DNA of 64,000 nucleotides from Nitrobacter sp. 62-23 (GCF_001897285.1 NZ_MKSM01000094.1:1-64000); one strand, 5' to 3'; counted from the stretch's first letter, positions 1 to 11,464 are shown. The notes: generated from the sequence alone by a model not told the origin. A program made the numbers and translations.

Positions 1-375
1 TGGATGTTCGGCGCGATGTCGATCCTCGCCGTGCTGATGGCCATGCAGATTTCGTTGACCGTTCAGTTGTTTGTCATATTCAGCCTTGCCCTGGTATCGG
101 GCGCGGCCGCGGCAGCGGTCATCAAGCTGATCCCGATCTACTTCGTCCACGTGGGCGCGGTCAGCGGGTTGGCCAAGGCCGCCGGCGCGGCCTGCGGCTT
201 CACGATGACTTCCATCCTGGCCGCCAGCAAGTTCCTGATGGGCGGCTATACGATGGGCTTCGTCATCTGGGCGCTGATGAATATCGCCGCGTTCTACGTC
301 TCGTTCTCGCGAGTCGGTTTCCGGAATGTCAAACCGGTTTCTGCCGCGATCGCGGAGACCGTGCCGGCGCACTGA
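1..375 (+). CDS. MFS transporter, C-terminal fragment (5' end outside window)
   Basis: The reading frame is already open at base 1 and ends with TGA at 373-375, so only the last 124 or so residues are visible. They are strongly hydrophobic, with about three to four membrane segments and Gly/Ala-rich helices. The segment VSGLAKAAGAACGF at about residues 55-68 resembles the late helices of Major Facilitator permeases and is reminiscent of the nitrate/nitrite (NarK) branch. The substrate cannot be assigned from this part. A strong hairpin terminator follows about 70 bp downstream. Confidence 0.6.
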   Translation, partial: WMFGAMSILAVLMAMQISLTVQLFVIFSLALVSGAAAAAVIKLIPIYFVHVGAVSGLAKAAGAACGFTMTSILAASKFLMGGYTMGFVIWALMNIAAFYVSFSRVGFRNVKPVSAAIAETVPAH

Positions 376-443
376 GCCGTCGTTCACGAAGGTTCGACAG
401 AACCCAAGGCGACGGAAGCGATTTGCGTCTGATAGAAACATCG

Positions 444-477
444 TCGTGGCCGGGCTTGTCCCGGCCACGATTTTTTT
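444..477. terminator. Hairpin terminator / palindromic repeat
   Basis: A perfect 11-bp inverted repeat (TCGTGGCCGGG at 444-454, CCCGGCCACGA at 460-470) with a 5-base loop is followed by seven T residues (471-477), a good intrinsic terminator for the plus-strand transporter gene. The same hairpin sequence is a common interspersed motif in Bradyrhizobiaceae as far as I recall, so it may be a repeat used as a terminator. The rest of 376-643 shows no credible gene. Confidence 0.75.
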
Positions 478-643
478 CGCCGAAATTCCAGAGACGTTGA
501 TGCCGATATGACGCAGGGGTTGCCGATCTCGTCCGACCAGCTTGAGCGGCGGACAGCCGAGCCGAGCCCGCTACGGCGCGAGCACGCCCTCGCACCGACG
601 AACTCTCCTCGTCTGCGCCGGTGATCGTAGCAAGGGCAGTTTC

Positions 644-1555
644 TCAGTGCGGCCGTGACGGCCGGTTGTCCTGCTTGCGCTGCCGGATCGGAAGGTTTGG
701 CGGCTTCGCTTCGGCGGGTGGCACAACCGGCGACGCAGTGTCGGAGGCCGACGGCGCATCAGGAAAGGTCTCCTGCACGGCCGCCTTGACCTCCTGGTCG
801 CGGTAGGACTTCCAGCCGACCGGAAGGCTCATCAGGAAAATGATCGAACCGAACGAGAGGACAACCCAGGGATAACTGATCAGGAGCGCGATGACGAACA
901 CCACGGTGACGAAGACCGGCAGCACCAGTTCCGGCGGCACGCGCATGCCGATCATCTTGCCGGAGAAGACCGGCAGCCGCGAAACCATGAGAATCGCGAT
1001 CAGCAACGTATAAAACGCCGTCAGCACCGCGGGCGGCTGCGGCACGCCCAGGAACGCCAGATAGATCGGCAGCAGCACCGCGATCGCCCCCGCCGGCGCG
1101 GGCACGCCGGTAAAGAAATTCGCGGCAAAGGCCGGCTTGTTCGGGTCGTTCATCGTTGCATTGAAGCGCGCGAGCCGCAGACCGCCGCTGATCGCGAATA
1201 TCATCGATGCGATCCAGCCCACATTGTGGAGGTCGTGCAACTGCCAGAAGTAGAGGATCAGGCCGGGCGCGACACCGAAATTGACGAAGTCGGCGAGGCT
1301 GTCGAGTTCGGCGCCGAACTTCGACTGGCCCTTGATCATGCGGGCCACCCGGCCGTCGAGCCCGTCGAGCACGGCCGCGAACACGATCGCGGCCACCGCA
1401 AGCTCCATCCGCCCCTCGGTCGAAAGCCGGATCGCCGTCAGTCCTGCGCAAATCGCAAGCAGCGTAATGAAATTCGGCACAAGCATCCGCACCGGGATCG
1501 GACGAAACCGGCGGCGACGCATCTCGGATGATTTCTGATCGTATGGCGTTTTCAC
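644..1555 (-). CDS. pssA: CDP-diacylglycerol--serine O-phosphatidyltransferase
   Basis: Makes phosphatidylserine from CDP-diacylglycerol and serine in the inner membrane, the first committed step to phosphatidylethanolamine. The CDP-alcohol phosphotransferase signature is complete: D64, D67-G68, A71-R72, G81, D85 and D89. About six to eight hydrophobic segments follow a basic N-terminus, and the tail after residue 255 is charged and proline-rich. Length of 303 residues is usual for alphaproteobacterial PssA. The frame opens with GTG at 1555, but AGGAGG lies too close to it, so the ATG at 1522 (residue 12) could be the true start. It follows psd, which supplies the next enzyme of the pathway. 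Confidence 0.93.
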   Translation of the reverse strand: MKTPYDQKSSEMRRRRFRPIPVRMLVPNFITLLAICAGLTAIRLSTEGRMELAVAAIVFAAVLDGLDGRVARMIKGQSKFGAELDSLADFVNFGVAPGLILYFWQLHDLHNVGWIASMIFAISGGLRLARFNATMNDPNKPAFAANFFTGVPAPAGAIAVLLPIYLAFLGVPQPPAVLTAFYTLLIAILMVSRLPVFSGKMIGMRVPPELVLPVFVTVVFVIALLISYPWVVLSFGSIIFLMSLPVGWKSYRDQEVKAAVQETFPDAPSASDTASPVVPPAEAKPPNLPIRQRKQDNRPSRPH

Positions 1556-1762
1556 GCCTCCTATATAGCAAGGCCCGGCGGGGGCCGCACCCCCGGCAAG
1601 TGCGGTGGGTCAGACGTTCGCGTCATTGTCCGGGCGAGACCGCCAAGCGTACTTCTGAACCCAAACTACACGAGAATCATAAGGTTGCTAGTGTCCCAGC
1701 GATGCCGAAGTTCGCATCAAAGGTTGCCGCGAGGCCTGCGAACTTCGGAAACCAGGACACCA

Positions 1763-1864
1763 TAGCGTTTTCGAGCGGAGCGGATACCGGTTCGCGTGAA
1801 GAAAACGCGCCAAATCAAAATCATGGAGCCCGCTTCTGATTTTATCAGAAGCGGAATGGCTCCA
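1763..1864. repeat. Family 1 palindromic repeat, copy A
   Basis: This lies in the 322-bp gap between psd and pssA. An outer palindrome begins with GCGTTTTC and ends with GAAAACGC around a CCGGTTCGCGTGAA core. It is followed by a second hairpin formed by GCTTCTGAT and ATCAGAAGC within complementary GGAGCC/GGCTCC flanks. The same two-part layout recurs at 22768-22860 and 49800-49902, with shorter copies at 11398-11445 and 13265-13325. The remainder of 1556-1877 holds nothing I can identify. Confidence 0.8.
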
Positions 1865-1877
1865 GCCGTCCGAACGG

Positions 1878-2639
1878 TCAGTTGCTGCGGAAAGTCCGGG
1901 CGCCCTCCCCGAGCTGGAAGTCGGCCAGCACCGTCTCGCCGGCGATCGCGGTCTGTCCTTCGGACACCAGCAGCGGCGTTCCCTCCGGCAGGTAAACATC
2001 ACACCGCGAGCCGAAACGGATCAGCCCGAAGCGCTCGCCGGTTTCGATCGTCTGTCCGTCATGCACGAACGTGACGATACGGCGCGCGACCAGCCCGGCG
2101 ATCTGAACAACTCCGATCAGGCCGTTGTTCGGCGTCGATATGACCAGCGCGTTGCGCTCGTTGTCCTCGCTCGCCTTGTCGAGATCGGCGTTGATGAATT
2201 TGCCGGGACGATAGACGATCCGTTCGATCTTTCCCGCGACCGGGCTGCGATTGACGTGGCAATTGAACACGCTCATGAAGATCGAAATACGCACCATCGG
2301 CAGCTCGCCGAGTTCGAGTTCGGCAGGCGGCACCACCGGCGCAATCATCGAGACGCGGCCGTCCGCCGGCGACACGACGAGACCCTCGCGAACCGGCGTC
2401 ACACGGGCCGGATTGCGGAAAAACAGTGCGCACCAAATCGTCAACAGCGTTCCGATCCAGCCCAGCGGGGTCCAGATCCAAAAGAAGATAAGGCTGGCGA
2501 GCGCGAAGCCGCCGACGAAGGGATAACCCTTCGGATGAATAGGTGAAATCTGGGCGCGAATGGATTTCGCGCTGGCGCGAATGGATTTCGCTATGGCGCG
2601 AATGGATTTCGCTATGGATAAGAGAGTCTGTCGATCCAT
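1878..2639 (-). CDS. psd: Phosphatidylserine decarboxylase proenzyme
   Basis: Converts phosphatidylserine to phosphatidylethanolamine; a pyruvoyl enzyme at the inner membrane. The short PSD-A form (253 residues here) is recognised by the self-cleavage site Gly210-Ser211 in the context [11 protein letters not shown], by the HVNRSP segment near 128-133 and by a membrane anchor at about 42-70. Ser211 should become the pyruvoyl group of the alpha subunit. The N-terminus carries three heptapeptide repeats ([21 protein letters not shown]) encoded by 21-bp DNA repeats, an extension not expected in this family. The gene is upstream of pssA on the same strand. Confidence 0.93.
   Translation of the reverse strand: MDRQTLLSIAKSIRAIAKSIRASAKSIRAQISPIHPKGYPFVGGFALASLIFFWIWTPLGWIGTLLTIWCALFFRNPARVTPVREGLVVSPADGRVSMIAPVVPPAELELGELPMVRISIFMSVFNCHVNRSPVAGKIERIVYRPGKFINADLDKASEDNERNALVISTPNNGLIGVVQIAGLVARRIVTFVHDGQTIETGERFGLIRFGSRCDVYLPEGTPLLVSEGQTAIAGETVLADFQLGEGARTFRSN
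2554..2616 (-). repeat. Three 21-bp tandem repeats inside psd
   Basis: On the plus strand the unit begins with GCGCGAATGGATTTCGC at 2554, 2575 and 2596, an exact 21-bp period. The last two copies are identical and the first differs in its final bases. Because 21 is a multiple of three, each unit adds seven residues to the Psd N-terminus without breaking the frame. Confidence 0.9.
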
Positions 2640-2782
2640 GGATTTGAAAACCTGATGATCTACGATGAACCTGAAGGCGGGCTTTACGGAAACGCGCGTC
2701 TTGCACAGAAAACCCCAATCCGCAAGCCAGCGCCGCGGCGAAAACCCGAAGCCTGATTCGGGAAATCGATCTTGGAGGTATT

Positions 2783-4741
2783 CTACTCTGCCGCGGCGGC
2801 CGGCGCTACCAGCGGATCGTCCACGGGCGGAGGAGCCCGATTCGGCGCATCGTCGTCATCGCCGATCAGGGCCAGTTTCTCCCGCGCCGCCTCGGCTTCC
2901 CGCTGTCTATTCCACATACTGGCGTAAAGCCCGTTCGCCGCCAAAAGCTCGCCATGCGTGCCGCGCTCGGCAATTCGGCCTTGATCGAGCACGATAATCT
3001 CGTCCGCGGCCACGATCGTCGACAACCGGTGCGCAATCACCAGCGAGGTCCGGTTGCGTGAAACCCGGTCCAGCGCCTCCTGGATTTCATGCTCGGTGTG
3101 GCTGTCGAGCGCCGAGGTCGCCTCGTCCAGCACCAGGATCGGGGGCGCCTTCAGGATAGTGCGCGCAATCGCCACACGCTGCTTCTCCCCGCCGGACAAT
3201 TTCAATCCGCGCTCGCCCACTTCCGTCTCGTAGCCTTTGGACGACATCCGGATGAAGTCGTCGATCTGCGCGGTGCGGGCGGCGGCCTCGACCTCTTCGT
3301 CGGTGGCGTTCCAGCGGCCGTAGCGGATGTTGTAGCGGATGGTGTCGTTGAACAGCACGGTGTCCTGCGGCACCATGCCGATCGACGCCCGCAACGACAC
3401 CTGCGTGACGTCGCGGATGTCCTGGCCATCGATCAGGATACGGCCCTCGGTCACGTCATAGAGGCGAAACAGCAGCCGCGACAATGTCGATTTGCCCGCC
3501 CCCGACGGTCCGACGATCGCCACCGTCTTTCCCGCGGGCACCTCGAAGGTCACACCCTTGAGGATCGGACGCTCCGGATCATAGGAAAACCGCACATCCT
3601 CGAACCGCACCGCACCATGCCCGACGCGCAGCGGCTGCGCGCCGGCGCGGTCCTTCACTTCCGGATTGCGGGTCAGCACGGCGAACATCTTTTCGATATC
3701 GATGATCGCCTGTTTGATCTGGCGATAGACCATGCCCATCAGGTTGAGCGGCTGATAGAGCTGGATCATCATGGCGTTGACCATCACGAAATCGCCGACC
3801 GTGTGCGTGCCCTGTCGCACGCCGACCGCGCACATGATCATCACCGTCGTCAGCCCGGCGGTGTAGATGACCGCCTGTCCGCCGTTCAAAACAGCCAGCG
3901 ACGTATAGGTGGAGACGCTGGCGGCCTCGAAGCGCTCCATCGAGCGGTCGTAGCGTTTCGCTTCCCGCAACTCGGCGCCGAAATATTTCACGGTTTCGTA
4001 GTTCAGCAGCGAGTCGATCGCCTTCGCATTGGCGTCGGAATCGGACTCATTCATCCGGCGGCGGATTTCGATGCGCCACTGCGTCGCCCTGTAGGTGAAG
4101 GCCATGTAGACCACCACGGTCAAGAGCGTCACCAGCACGTAGCGCCAGTCGAATTGCCAGAGCAGCACGGCAGTGAGCAGCCCGACTTCGACCGCGGTCG
4201 GAATGAGCTGAAGAATGACCAGCCGCACCATTTCTTCGATGCCGTTGCGGCCGCGCTCGAGCACGCGGGTCAAGCCGCCGGTCTTGCGCTCGAGGTGAAA
4301 CCGCAGCGACAGTTCGTGCATGTGAACGAAGGTCTGGTAGGCGAGCCTGCGCACCGCATGCATCGCGACCTTGGCGAAGATGCCGTCGCGCCATTGGGTG
4401 AGCAGCGCCATCAGCACGCGGACGAAGCCGTAGGCCAGCGTCATCGCGAGCGGCGACAGGATCAGCCACATCGCCCAGTTGTCGGGCTGCACGGGCGCGC
4501 TACCCGCGCCGTTCAGCGCGTCGATCGCCCACTTGAAGGTGAACGGAACGATCAGGGTGGCGACCTTAGCCGCCAGCAACAGCAGCATCGCCCACACGAC
4601 GCGCATCTTGAGGTCGGCGCGATCGCCGGGCCACATATAGGGCCACAGATGCAGGAGCGCCCTGCCGAGCGTCGCGCTTCGGGTCGGGTCGTCGGAAGGT
4701 TTTGCCGGCGGGTCGGCCGGATGCGGAACGGCGCTACGCAT
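2783..4741 (-). CDS. Atm1-like ABC exporter (fused permease and ATPase)
   Basis: A 652-residue half-transporter expected to work as an inner-membrane homodimer. Six transmembrane helices occupy about residues 45-345 and the nucleotide-binding domain about 375-620. Walker A is GPSGAGKST at 411-419, the signature LSGGE at 515-519 and Walker B ILVLDE at 535-540. NYETVKYF at 247-254 is typical of the Atm1/ABCB7 branch, whose bacterial members export glutathione-linked compounds including metal conjugates; that role is inferred from family. The C-terminus ends in an acidic, proline- and alanine-rich tail. It is a single gene, transcribed away from the LOG gene. Confidence 0.88.
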   Translation of the reverse strand: MRSAVPHPADPPAKPSDDPTRSATLGRALLHLWPYMWPGDRADLKMRVVWAMLLLLAAKVATLIVPFTFKWAIDALNGAGSAPVQPDNWAMWLILSPLAMTLAYGFVRVLMALLTQWRDGIFAKVAMHAVRRLAYQTFVHMHELSLRFHLERKTGGLTRVLERGRNGIEEMVRLVILQLIPTAVEVGLLTAVLLWQFDWRYVLVTLLTVVVYMAFTYRATQWRIEIRRRMNESDSDANAKAIDSLLNYETVKYFGAELREAKRYDRSMERFEAASVSTYTSLAVLNGGQAVIYTAGLTTVMIMCAVGVRQGTHTVGDFVMVNAMMIQLYQPLNLMGMVYRQIKQAIIDIEKMFAVLTRNPEVKDRAGAQPLRVGHGAVRFEDVRFSYDPERPILKGVTFEVPAGKTVAIVGPSGAGKSTLSRLLFRLYDVTEGRILIDGQDIRDVTQVSLRASIGMVPQDTVLFNDTIRYNIRYGRWNATDEEVEAAARTAQIDDFIRMSSKGYETEVGERGLKLSGGEKQRVAIARTILKAPPILVLDEATSALDSHTEHEIQEALDRVSRNRTSLVIAHRLSTIVAADEIIVLDQGRIAERGTHGELLAANGLYASMWNRQREAEAAREKLALIGDDDDAPNRAPPPVDDPLVAPAAAAE

Positions 4742-4949
4742 CGATGGCGCCCGAACCGGAAAACGGCGTCCGCAGCCGGAAATATCGTCTGATCGAGGTC
4801 ATATATCGACTGTCATATAGAGCGTTTGGATGCCGCGTACACCCTTGACAGGCAAATCTTTCGTTTCGGAGGGCAGCCGCCAGGCTTGACCCGGCGTCGG
4901 CAATAGCCGAGCCTTGACGCCGTAATTGTGCGGGGCCACATCGATTCTC

Positions 4950-5555
4950 ATGAGCATCATTAAAACGGTCTGCGTCTATTGCGGCTCAGGCCCCGGTACA
5001 AATCCCAACTTCGTCAAAGCCGCCGTCGCCCTTGGTAAAGCGTTCGCCCGAAACAAGGTCGGGCTGGTCTATGGCGGCGGCTCGGTCGGCCTGATGGGCG
5101 CCATCGCGACATCCGTCCTCGACAACGGCGGCACCGTCACCGGCATCATTCCGGACTTCCTGACCTCGCGTGAACATGCGCTGGCGCGCGTGCAAGAGAT
5201 GATCGTCACGCGCGACATGCATGAGCGCAAGAGACTGATGTTCGAGCGGTCGGATGCGTTCATCGCCCTGCCCGGCGGGGTCGGCACGCTGGAGGAATTG
5301 GTCGAGCAACTCACCTGGCAGCAACTCGGACGGCACAGCAAGCCGATCCTGCTGGCCAATGTCGACGGCTTCTGGGAGCCGCTGCTGGCGCTGCTCGCTC
5401 ACATGCGTTCCACCGCCTTCATCCGGCCGACGCTCGCGGTCAACGTTCTGCAAGCCGAGCGCGTGGAGGATATCCTGCCGAAACTTCGCGCCGCCGCGAC
5501 CCTCGCGCGCGATGCCTCGAAGGAGATGCCGGCCGACGTCGCCGACCGGCTGTAG
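4950..5555 (+). CDS. LOG-family protein (cytokinin riboside 5'-monophosphate phosphoribohydrolase type)
   Basis: A Rossmann-fold protein of about 201 residues of the TIGR00730 'lysine decarboxylase-like' family. The diagnostic phosphate-binding motif PGGVGTLEE is present, together with VYGGGSVGLMG near the N-terminus and the CVYCGSG opening strand. Family members cleave nucleoside 5'-monophosphates to free base and ribose phosphate; in plant-associated bacteria this can release cytokinins. I chose the ATG at 4950; an upstream TTG at 4926 would add eight residues with no family support. It converges with cimA. Confidence 0.88.
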   Translation: MSIIKTVCVYCGSGPGTNPNFVKAAVALGKAFARNKVGLVYGGGSVGLMGAIATSVLDNGGTVTGIIPDFLTSREHALARVQEMIVTRDMHERKRLMFERSDAFIALPGGVGTLEELVEQLTWQQLGRHSKPILLANVDGFWEPLLALLAHMRSTAFIRPTLAVNVLQAERVEDILPKLRAAATLARDASKEMPADVADRL

Positions 5556-5612
5556 CCTCGGTGACCCGTCCGGCGAGACGGTTCGTTCCTGAGGAAACGC
5601 ACTCCGCGTTGC

Positions 5613-7207
<1,595 letters not shown>

Positions 7208-7211
<4 letters not shown>

Positions 7212-7708
7212 GACGAGCCTCCAGCGGCCAGCGTCTTCTTCATCGTGGTGTTGGCCAGCCACTCGTCGCCGAGCGTCACCGAATTGCGCTGCATGGCGAC
7301 GTAACCGCGGCTTGCGAAAAACCGTTCCGCGGTATCGCTGGCCTCCACGGTCAGCGCCGTAGCGCCGCGCGCGCCGGCAAGTTTCTCCAGCGCATCGCAC
7401 AACGCGGTCGCGACGCCCTGCCTCGCCGCAGCCGGATGCACATAGAGCATGTCGATGCAATCCGTGCCCTTCAGCGACGCGAAGCCGACCGGCGAGCCCT
7501 GCAGCGTCGCCACCAGCGTCAGTTGCTTCGCAAGCCGCGCGCCGAACTCGCCCTCATCGTCCGCTGCGCTCGCCCAGGCGACCTGCTGCGCCTCGCTGTA
7601 GTCGTCGCCGGTGAGTTCCTCGATGCTGGCGACGAAGATCGCCGCCAGCACGGCAACGTCGGCTGGCAACATCGGCCGCAGCGCGGGTTTTGGAAGCGCC
7701 TGCCCCAT
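7208..7708 (-). CDS. GNAT family N-acetyltransferase
   Basis: A 166-residue protein with the GNAT fold. Strand beta4 and the acetyl-CoA pyrophosphate-binding loop are visible as DMLYVHPAAARQGVATAL at about residues 87-104, followed by ALTVEASDTAERFFASRGY, the usual late helix and strand. The acceptor substrate is unknown. It sits between cysS and cimA on the same strand and shares an ATGA overlap with cimA, so the three are probably one transcription unit. Confidence 0.85.
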
Positions 7709-7730
7709 CGCGTCAAAACACCTCCTTACT

Positions 7731-7756
7731 TTCCTCTCCCCTTGCGGGAGAGGGAA
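7731..7756. repeat. Short palindrome in cysS-GNAT gap
   Basis: TTCCTCTCCC and GGGAGAGGGAA form an imperfect inverted repeat (one bulge) around a CTTGC loop in the 63-bp space between cysS and the acetyltransferase gene. There is no T-tract on the minus strand, so it is more likely a small repeat or mRNA processing hairpin than a terminator. Confidence 0.5.
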
Positions 7757-7771
7757 GGCTCGGCCGCACCC

Positions 7772-9214
7772 TCATCGCGCGATCTCCCATGTCGTCACCG
7801 GCTTGCCGTCGGCGTCCTTGCCGTCCTTCAGCACCACGCCCATGGCGGCGAGTTCGTCGCGGATGCGATCGGATTCCTTGAAGTCTTTTCGCGCGCGAGC
7901 TTCGGTGCGAGCGGCAAGCAATAGCTCGACCTCAGTTTTTACCTCGTACCCAAAACTATAGATTTCACTGGTCTTCTCTCCGTTCCAAATTCCAAGAAAT
8001 CTGAGTGCTGAATTCAGTTTTCGAGCAGCTTCGACGTTCAGCCGGACGGCCTCTCGATGCAGCGCGTGCAGAACTGTAATCATCCCCGGAGTGTTCAGGT
8101 CATCGAGGAGCGGATCGATAATCTCCTTTGGCGGATCGTCGCTTTCCGGCTCCGCTCCGTATGCGATATCGATCCATTCTTTGAGGAGTTTCCGAGCTTC
8201 CACTAATCGATCAACTGTCCAATCGATCGGCTGACGATAGTGCGTCATCAGCATGGCCAAGCGAAGCACATACCCGTGCCATTGGTTTGATCCAAATTTC
8301 TTGGTTTGAAGCAATTCGTTGATGGTGAAGAAGTTGCCCAAACTCTTCGACATCTTCTCGCCTTCGACCTGCAGGAAGCCGTTGTGCATCCAGGTGTTCG
8401 CCATCGCAGGCGTGCCGTGGGCGCAGCGCGACTGCGCGATCTCGTTTTCATGATGCGGGAAGATCAGGTCGAGGCCGCCGCCATGGATGTCGAAGACGTC
8501 TTTGCCATCAGGTCCGCCGAGATAAGCCGCGCTCATCGCCGAGCACTCGATATGCCAGCCGGGCCGCCCCCTGCCCCATGGACTGTCCCAGCCGGGCTCG
8601 TGCTCCGATGACAACTTCCACAACACGAAATCGGCCGGGTTTCTCTTGTGCGCGTCCACCGCGACCCGCGCTCCGGCCTTCTGCTCCTCCAGCCTGCGGC
8701 CCGACAGCGCGCCGTAGTCCGGCATCGACTGCACGTCGAACAGCACCTCGCCGCCGGCCTCGTAGGCGTGGCCGCGCGCGATCAGCTGCTTGATCAGCGT
8801 CACCATGTCGGTCCGGCCGTCGGCGCGCGGCAACACGAATTCGGTGGCGCGCGGCTGATGCGTCGGCGGCAGGCAGCCGAGCGCGGCGACGTCGGCCTGG
8901 AACTGCGCGGCGGTTTTTTCCGTGACCTTGCGGATCGCCTCGTTCAGCGGCAGGCCGGGGAAATCCCGCGCCGCGCGGTCATTGATCTTATCGTCGACGT
9001 CGGTGATGTTGCGGACGTAGGTGACGTGGTCGGCGCCGTAGAGATGCCGCAGCAGGCGGAACAGGACGTCGAAGACGATGACCGGCCGCGCATTGCCGAT
9101 GTGGGCGAAGTCGTAGACCGTCGGCCCGCAGACATACATCCGCACGTTCGACGGATCGATCGGCGTGAAAACACGCTTCTCCTTGGTCAGGGTATCGTAA
9201 AGGCGCAGTTCCAT
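7772..9214 (-). CDS. cysS: Cysteinyl-tRNA synthetase
   Basis: Charges tRNA-Cys; class I synthetase. The product is 480 residues from ATG 9214, chosen because [10 protein letters not shown] matches the family start. Cys29 is the first zinc ligand, HIGN lies at 38-41, HIECS further on, and KMSKS at 287-291. The DALR/anticodon part follows. The stretch 7920-8340, just after the KMSKS codons, is visibly AT-richer than its surroundings and uses codons such as TTT, AAA and ATA that are rare nearby, while the frame stays intact. This suggests a recombinant C-terminal half. Confidence 0.95.
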   Translation of the reverse strand: MELRLYDTLTKEKRVFTPIDPSNVRMYVCGPTVYDFAHIGNARPVIVFDVLFRLLRHLYGADHVTYVRNITDVDDKINDRAARDFPGLPLNEAIRKVTEKTAAQFQADVAALGCLPPTHQPRATEFVLPRADGRTDMVTLIKQLIARGHAYEAGGEVLFDVQSMPDYGALSGRRLEEQKAGARVAVDAHKRNPADFVLWKLSSEHEPGWDSPWGRGRPGWHIECSAMSAAYLGGPDGKDVFDIHGGGLDLIFPHHENEIAQSRCAHGTPAMANTWMHNGFLQVEGEKMSKSLGNFFTINELLQTKKFGSNQWHGYVLRLAMLMTHYRQPIDWTVDRLVEARKLLKEWIDIAYGAEPESDDPPKEIIDPLLDDLNTPGMITVLHALHREAVRLNVEAARKLNSALRFLGIWNGEKTSEIYSFGYEVKTEVELLLAARTEARARKDFKESDRIRDELAAMGVVLKDGKDADGKPVTTWEIAR

Positions 9215-9507
9215 GGAATTCCGTTCCGAAATCGCCATCGGCTGGATAGCGAAGGTCAAATCCGCTCCGCTCGCTGGCCGGGCGTCTGGATCACTTGTGA
9301 GATAAAGACGGCGGCGGCCAGCGAATCGCTAGCGCATAATCTCGCGGCAAAAGGCACAAATGGCGAGGACACCGTTCATTCCGGCACCATGGAACAGCCG
9401 GGGTGCAGCGTCAAGGCCACGCCCCACAAACGCCTCATTTCGCCGCGACATCGCGGCGGCTCGTCGTGGCCCGCAAGGTCGACGGCTTCCCATTTTTCCG
9501 GCACAGC

Positions 9508-9828
9508 ATGCGCATTATCCCCATTTTTCTGGCCGCCATGTTTCTGGCAGGTTTGGCTCTCGGCGCGGGAGCCACCGCACGGGCGGACAGCCGCGTTTTC
9601 ATCGTCGCCAACCAGGCCGACGGCTATGGCATCGACCAGTGCCTCGCCTCGGGCGAGAGATGCGGCGCCCACGCGGCGCACTCCTACTGCCGGTCACGCG
9701 ATTTTGTGCAGGCCACCGCTTACAGGCGCATCAAGCCCGACGAGATGACGGATTCGATTCCAGGATCCACAGGCTCGTGCCGGCATAGCGGCTGCAACGA
9801 ATACGTCGCGATCACCTGTCAACGCTGA
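9508..9828 (+). CDS. Small secreted cysteine-rich protein of unknown function
   Basis: From ATG 9508 the product is 106 residues with a typical Sec signal peptide (MRIIPIFLAAMFLAGLALG, then an ATARA cleavage region). The mature part contains six cysteines (contexts DQCLAS, GERCGA, SYCRS, GSCRH, GCNEY, ITCQR), an even number that suits disulfide pairing in the periplasm. I do not recognise a family with a known function. The frame is open further upstream, but the signal peptide decides the start. Confidence 0.7.
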   Translation: MRIIPIFLAAMFLAGLALGAGATARADSRVFIVANQADGYGIDQCLASGERCGAHAAHSYCRSRDFVQATAYRRIKPDEMTDSIPGSTGSCRHSGCNEYVAITCQR

Positions 9829-10099
9829 CTCGTTGGCCCAAATGAAGGAGTGTTGTGTTGAGCCCGCCACACTCGCGCCCCGGAAACGACGTGACGCCGC
9901 CGCGAGAGGCGGATAAGAGGTGACCACGCTGGCGAACGGCTATCGCGGTATCGCGTCCGACCTTGCATCAGCGTCTCGCAACGCAATCAGGCTCCGCCCG
10001 GATTGTGAAAATCAACGCGATGGGCGCGTCGGCGTTCGAAAGACACCTCCCCATCGTAGCATTTGCAGAATCGCCCCGGGATCGCTCTGATGGCGGATC

Positions 10100-11212
10100 A
10101 TGCCTGATCTTTTGTTTGCCCGCCGCACAATGCGAATTCTGGCTTACGCTGCCGCCCTCGGTCTCAGCGTCGCGACCCCCATGGGAAGCGCGATGGCGCA
10201 GGGCGCGCCAGGCGCCAATCCGATTTGCCCGCGGCTCGAGGCGCAACTCGCAAGCATCGAGCGCGGCGGCGGCGATCCGGCGCGAGCCGCCCAGATCCGG
10301 CGTTATGAGGATGCCGCCGGCCGGCAGCAGGCCGAACTCGAACGCGTCACCGCGCAGGCAAGGCGCACGGGCTGCGACAGTTCGGGATTCTTCTCCCTGT
10401 TCAACGGTCAGTCGCCGCAGTGCGGGCCGGTCACTCAGCAGATCCAGCGGATGCGGACCAATCTCGAGCAGATCACCACCAGCCTGGAGCGGCTGCGAGC
10501 CAGCAGCGGCATCGGCAGTCCGGACCACGACAACCAGCGCCGCTCGGTGCTGATAGCGCTGGCGCAGAACAATTGCGGTCCGCAATACGCCGCGGCGGTG
10601 CGCAACCAGGGCAATTTCTTCGATAACCTGTTCGGCAATTCTCCCGAGCATATCGATAATTCGGAGCTTCCGCCGGCCGATACCGGCGTGCAGTCCGGAA
10701 CCTATCGAACCGTCTGCGCGCGCTCATGCGACGGCTTTTATTTCCCGATCTCGTTCGCCACCGTGCCGAGCCGTTTTGCCGACGACGAACGCACCTGCAA
10801 GAACCTGTGTCCGGCGGCGGACGCCACCCTCTATGCCTATCGCAATCCCGGCGAGGACATCAATCAGGCCGTCTCGATCAACGGACAACCCTATTCGTCG
10901 TCGCCGAACGCGTTCCGGTACCGTCAGGAGTTCAATCCATCGTGCTCGTGCAAGGCCGCGGGCCAGACCTGGTCGGAGGCGCTGAAAGGCCTCGACGATA
11001 AGGCCGCGGCAGCGCAGCAGGGCGACATCATCGTCACCGAAGACGGCGCGAAAAAGATGTCACAGCCCGGCGGAAGCAGGGGTTCGCAAAAGAAGGACCC
11101 GGCCGCAGCAACAGCAAGCGTGCCTGCGACGACGAGCGCGGTACCCACCGGCCCTGGGCCCTCGAACAAGCCGATCCGCTCGGTCGGACCGACCTTCATA
11201 CCCGCACAATAG
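10100..11212 (+). CDS. DUF2865 domain-containing exported protein
   Basis: A 370-residue protein with an N-terminal signal peptide (cleavage after about GSAMA near residue 33). A helical, Gln/Glu/Arg-rich segment covers about 40-155, with paired cysteines. A Cys-rich module follows at about 200-300 (VCARSCDGFYFP, CKNLCPAADATLYAY, PSCSCKA) that I recognise as the DUF2865 region found in Rhizobiales. The C-terminus is low-complexity. Role unknown; probably periplasmic or envelope-associated. A second in-frame ATG at 10130 would give a cleaner signal peptide. Confidence 0.8.
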   Translation: MPDLLFARRTMRILAYAAALGLSVATPMGSAMAQGAPGANPICPRLEAQLASIERGGGDPARAAQIRRYEDAAGRQQAELERVTAQARRTGCDSSGFFSLFNGQSPQCGPVTQQIQRMRTNLEQITTSLERLRASSGIGSPDHDNQRRSVLIALAQNNCGPQYAAAVRNQGNFFDNLFGNSPEHIDNSELPPADTGVQSGTYRTVCARSCDGFYFPISFATVPSRFADDERTCKNLCPAADATLYAYRNPGEDINQAVSINGQPYSSSPNAFRYRQEFNPSCSCKAAGQTWSEALKGLDDKAAAAQQGDIIVTEDGAKKMSQPGGSRGSQKKDPAAATASVPATTSAVPTGPGPSNKPIRSVGPTFIPAQ

Positions 11213-11267
11213 AGCATTTTCCCGTGGAGTGGATTTGCTGTAATGGGATGTTGGAGTCTTGACGGAT

Positions 11268-11370
11268 GTCATTCCGGGGCGCCGACGGCGCGAACCCGGA
11301 ATCCAGCATTCTTGGGCTATCGTCGAATATCCGGATTCCGGATCGCCGCTGACGCGGCGTCCGGAATGAC
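11268..11370. repeat. About 100-bp imperfect inverted repeat
   Basis: The element begins GTCATTCCGG at 11268 and ends CCGGAATGAC at 11370, with further complementarity inward (GGCGCCGACGGCGCG against CGCCGCTGACGCGGCG, and GGAATCC against GGATTCCGG). It lies between convergent genes (the DUF2865 gene and nadE). It could fold into a long hairpin in either transcript. Confidence 0.7.
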
Positions 11371-11397
11371 TGGAAGAGTTTTTTGAACAGCCCGTTA

Positions 11398-11445
11398 TAG
11401 CGTTTTCGAGCGACACCGATTCGCGTGACGAGAACGCGAATTCAT
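11398..11445. repeat. Family 1 palindromic repeat, partial copy B
   Basis: TAGCGTTTTCGAGCGACACC, a TTCGCGTGA core and GAGAACGCG match the outer palindrome of the repeat at 1763-1864, but the second hairpin is missing. It sits immediately downstream of nadE. Confidence 0.65.
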
Positions 11446-11464
11446 CCTGATTTATTTTCCGCCG

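Noticed and set aside
3089-4792. Long 567-codon open frame opposite the ABC exporter gene
   Set aside because: Its His/Arg/Asp-rich translation is a mirror of the real gene's codon bias and has no recognisable domain.
7212-7460. N-terminal extension of cimA
   Set aside because: The Arg-rich translation is the shadow of the acetyltransferase gene in another frame, and the family start lies at 7211.
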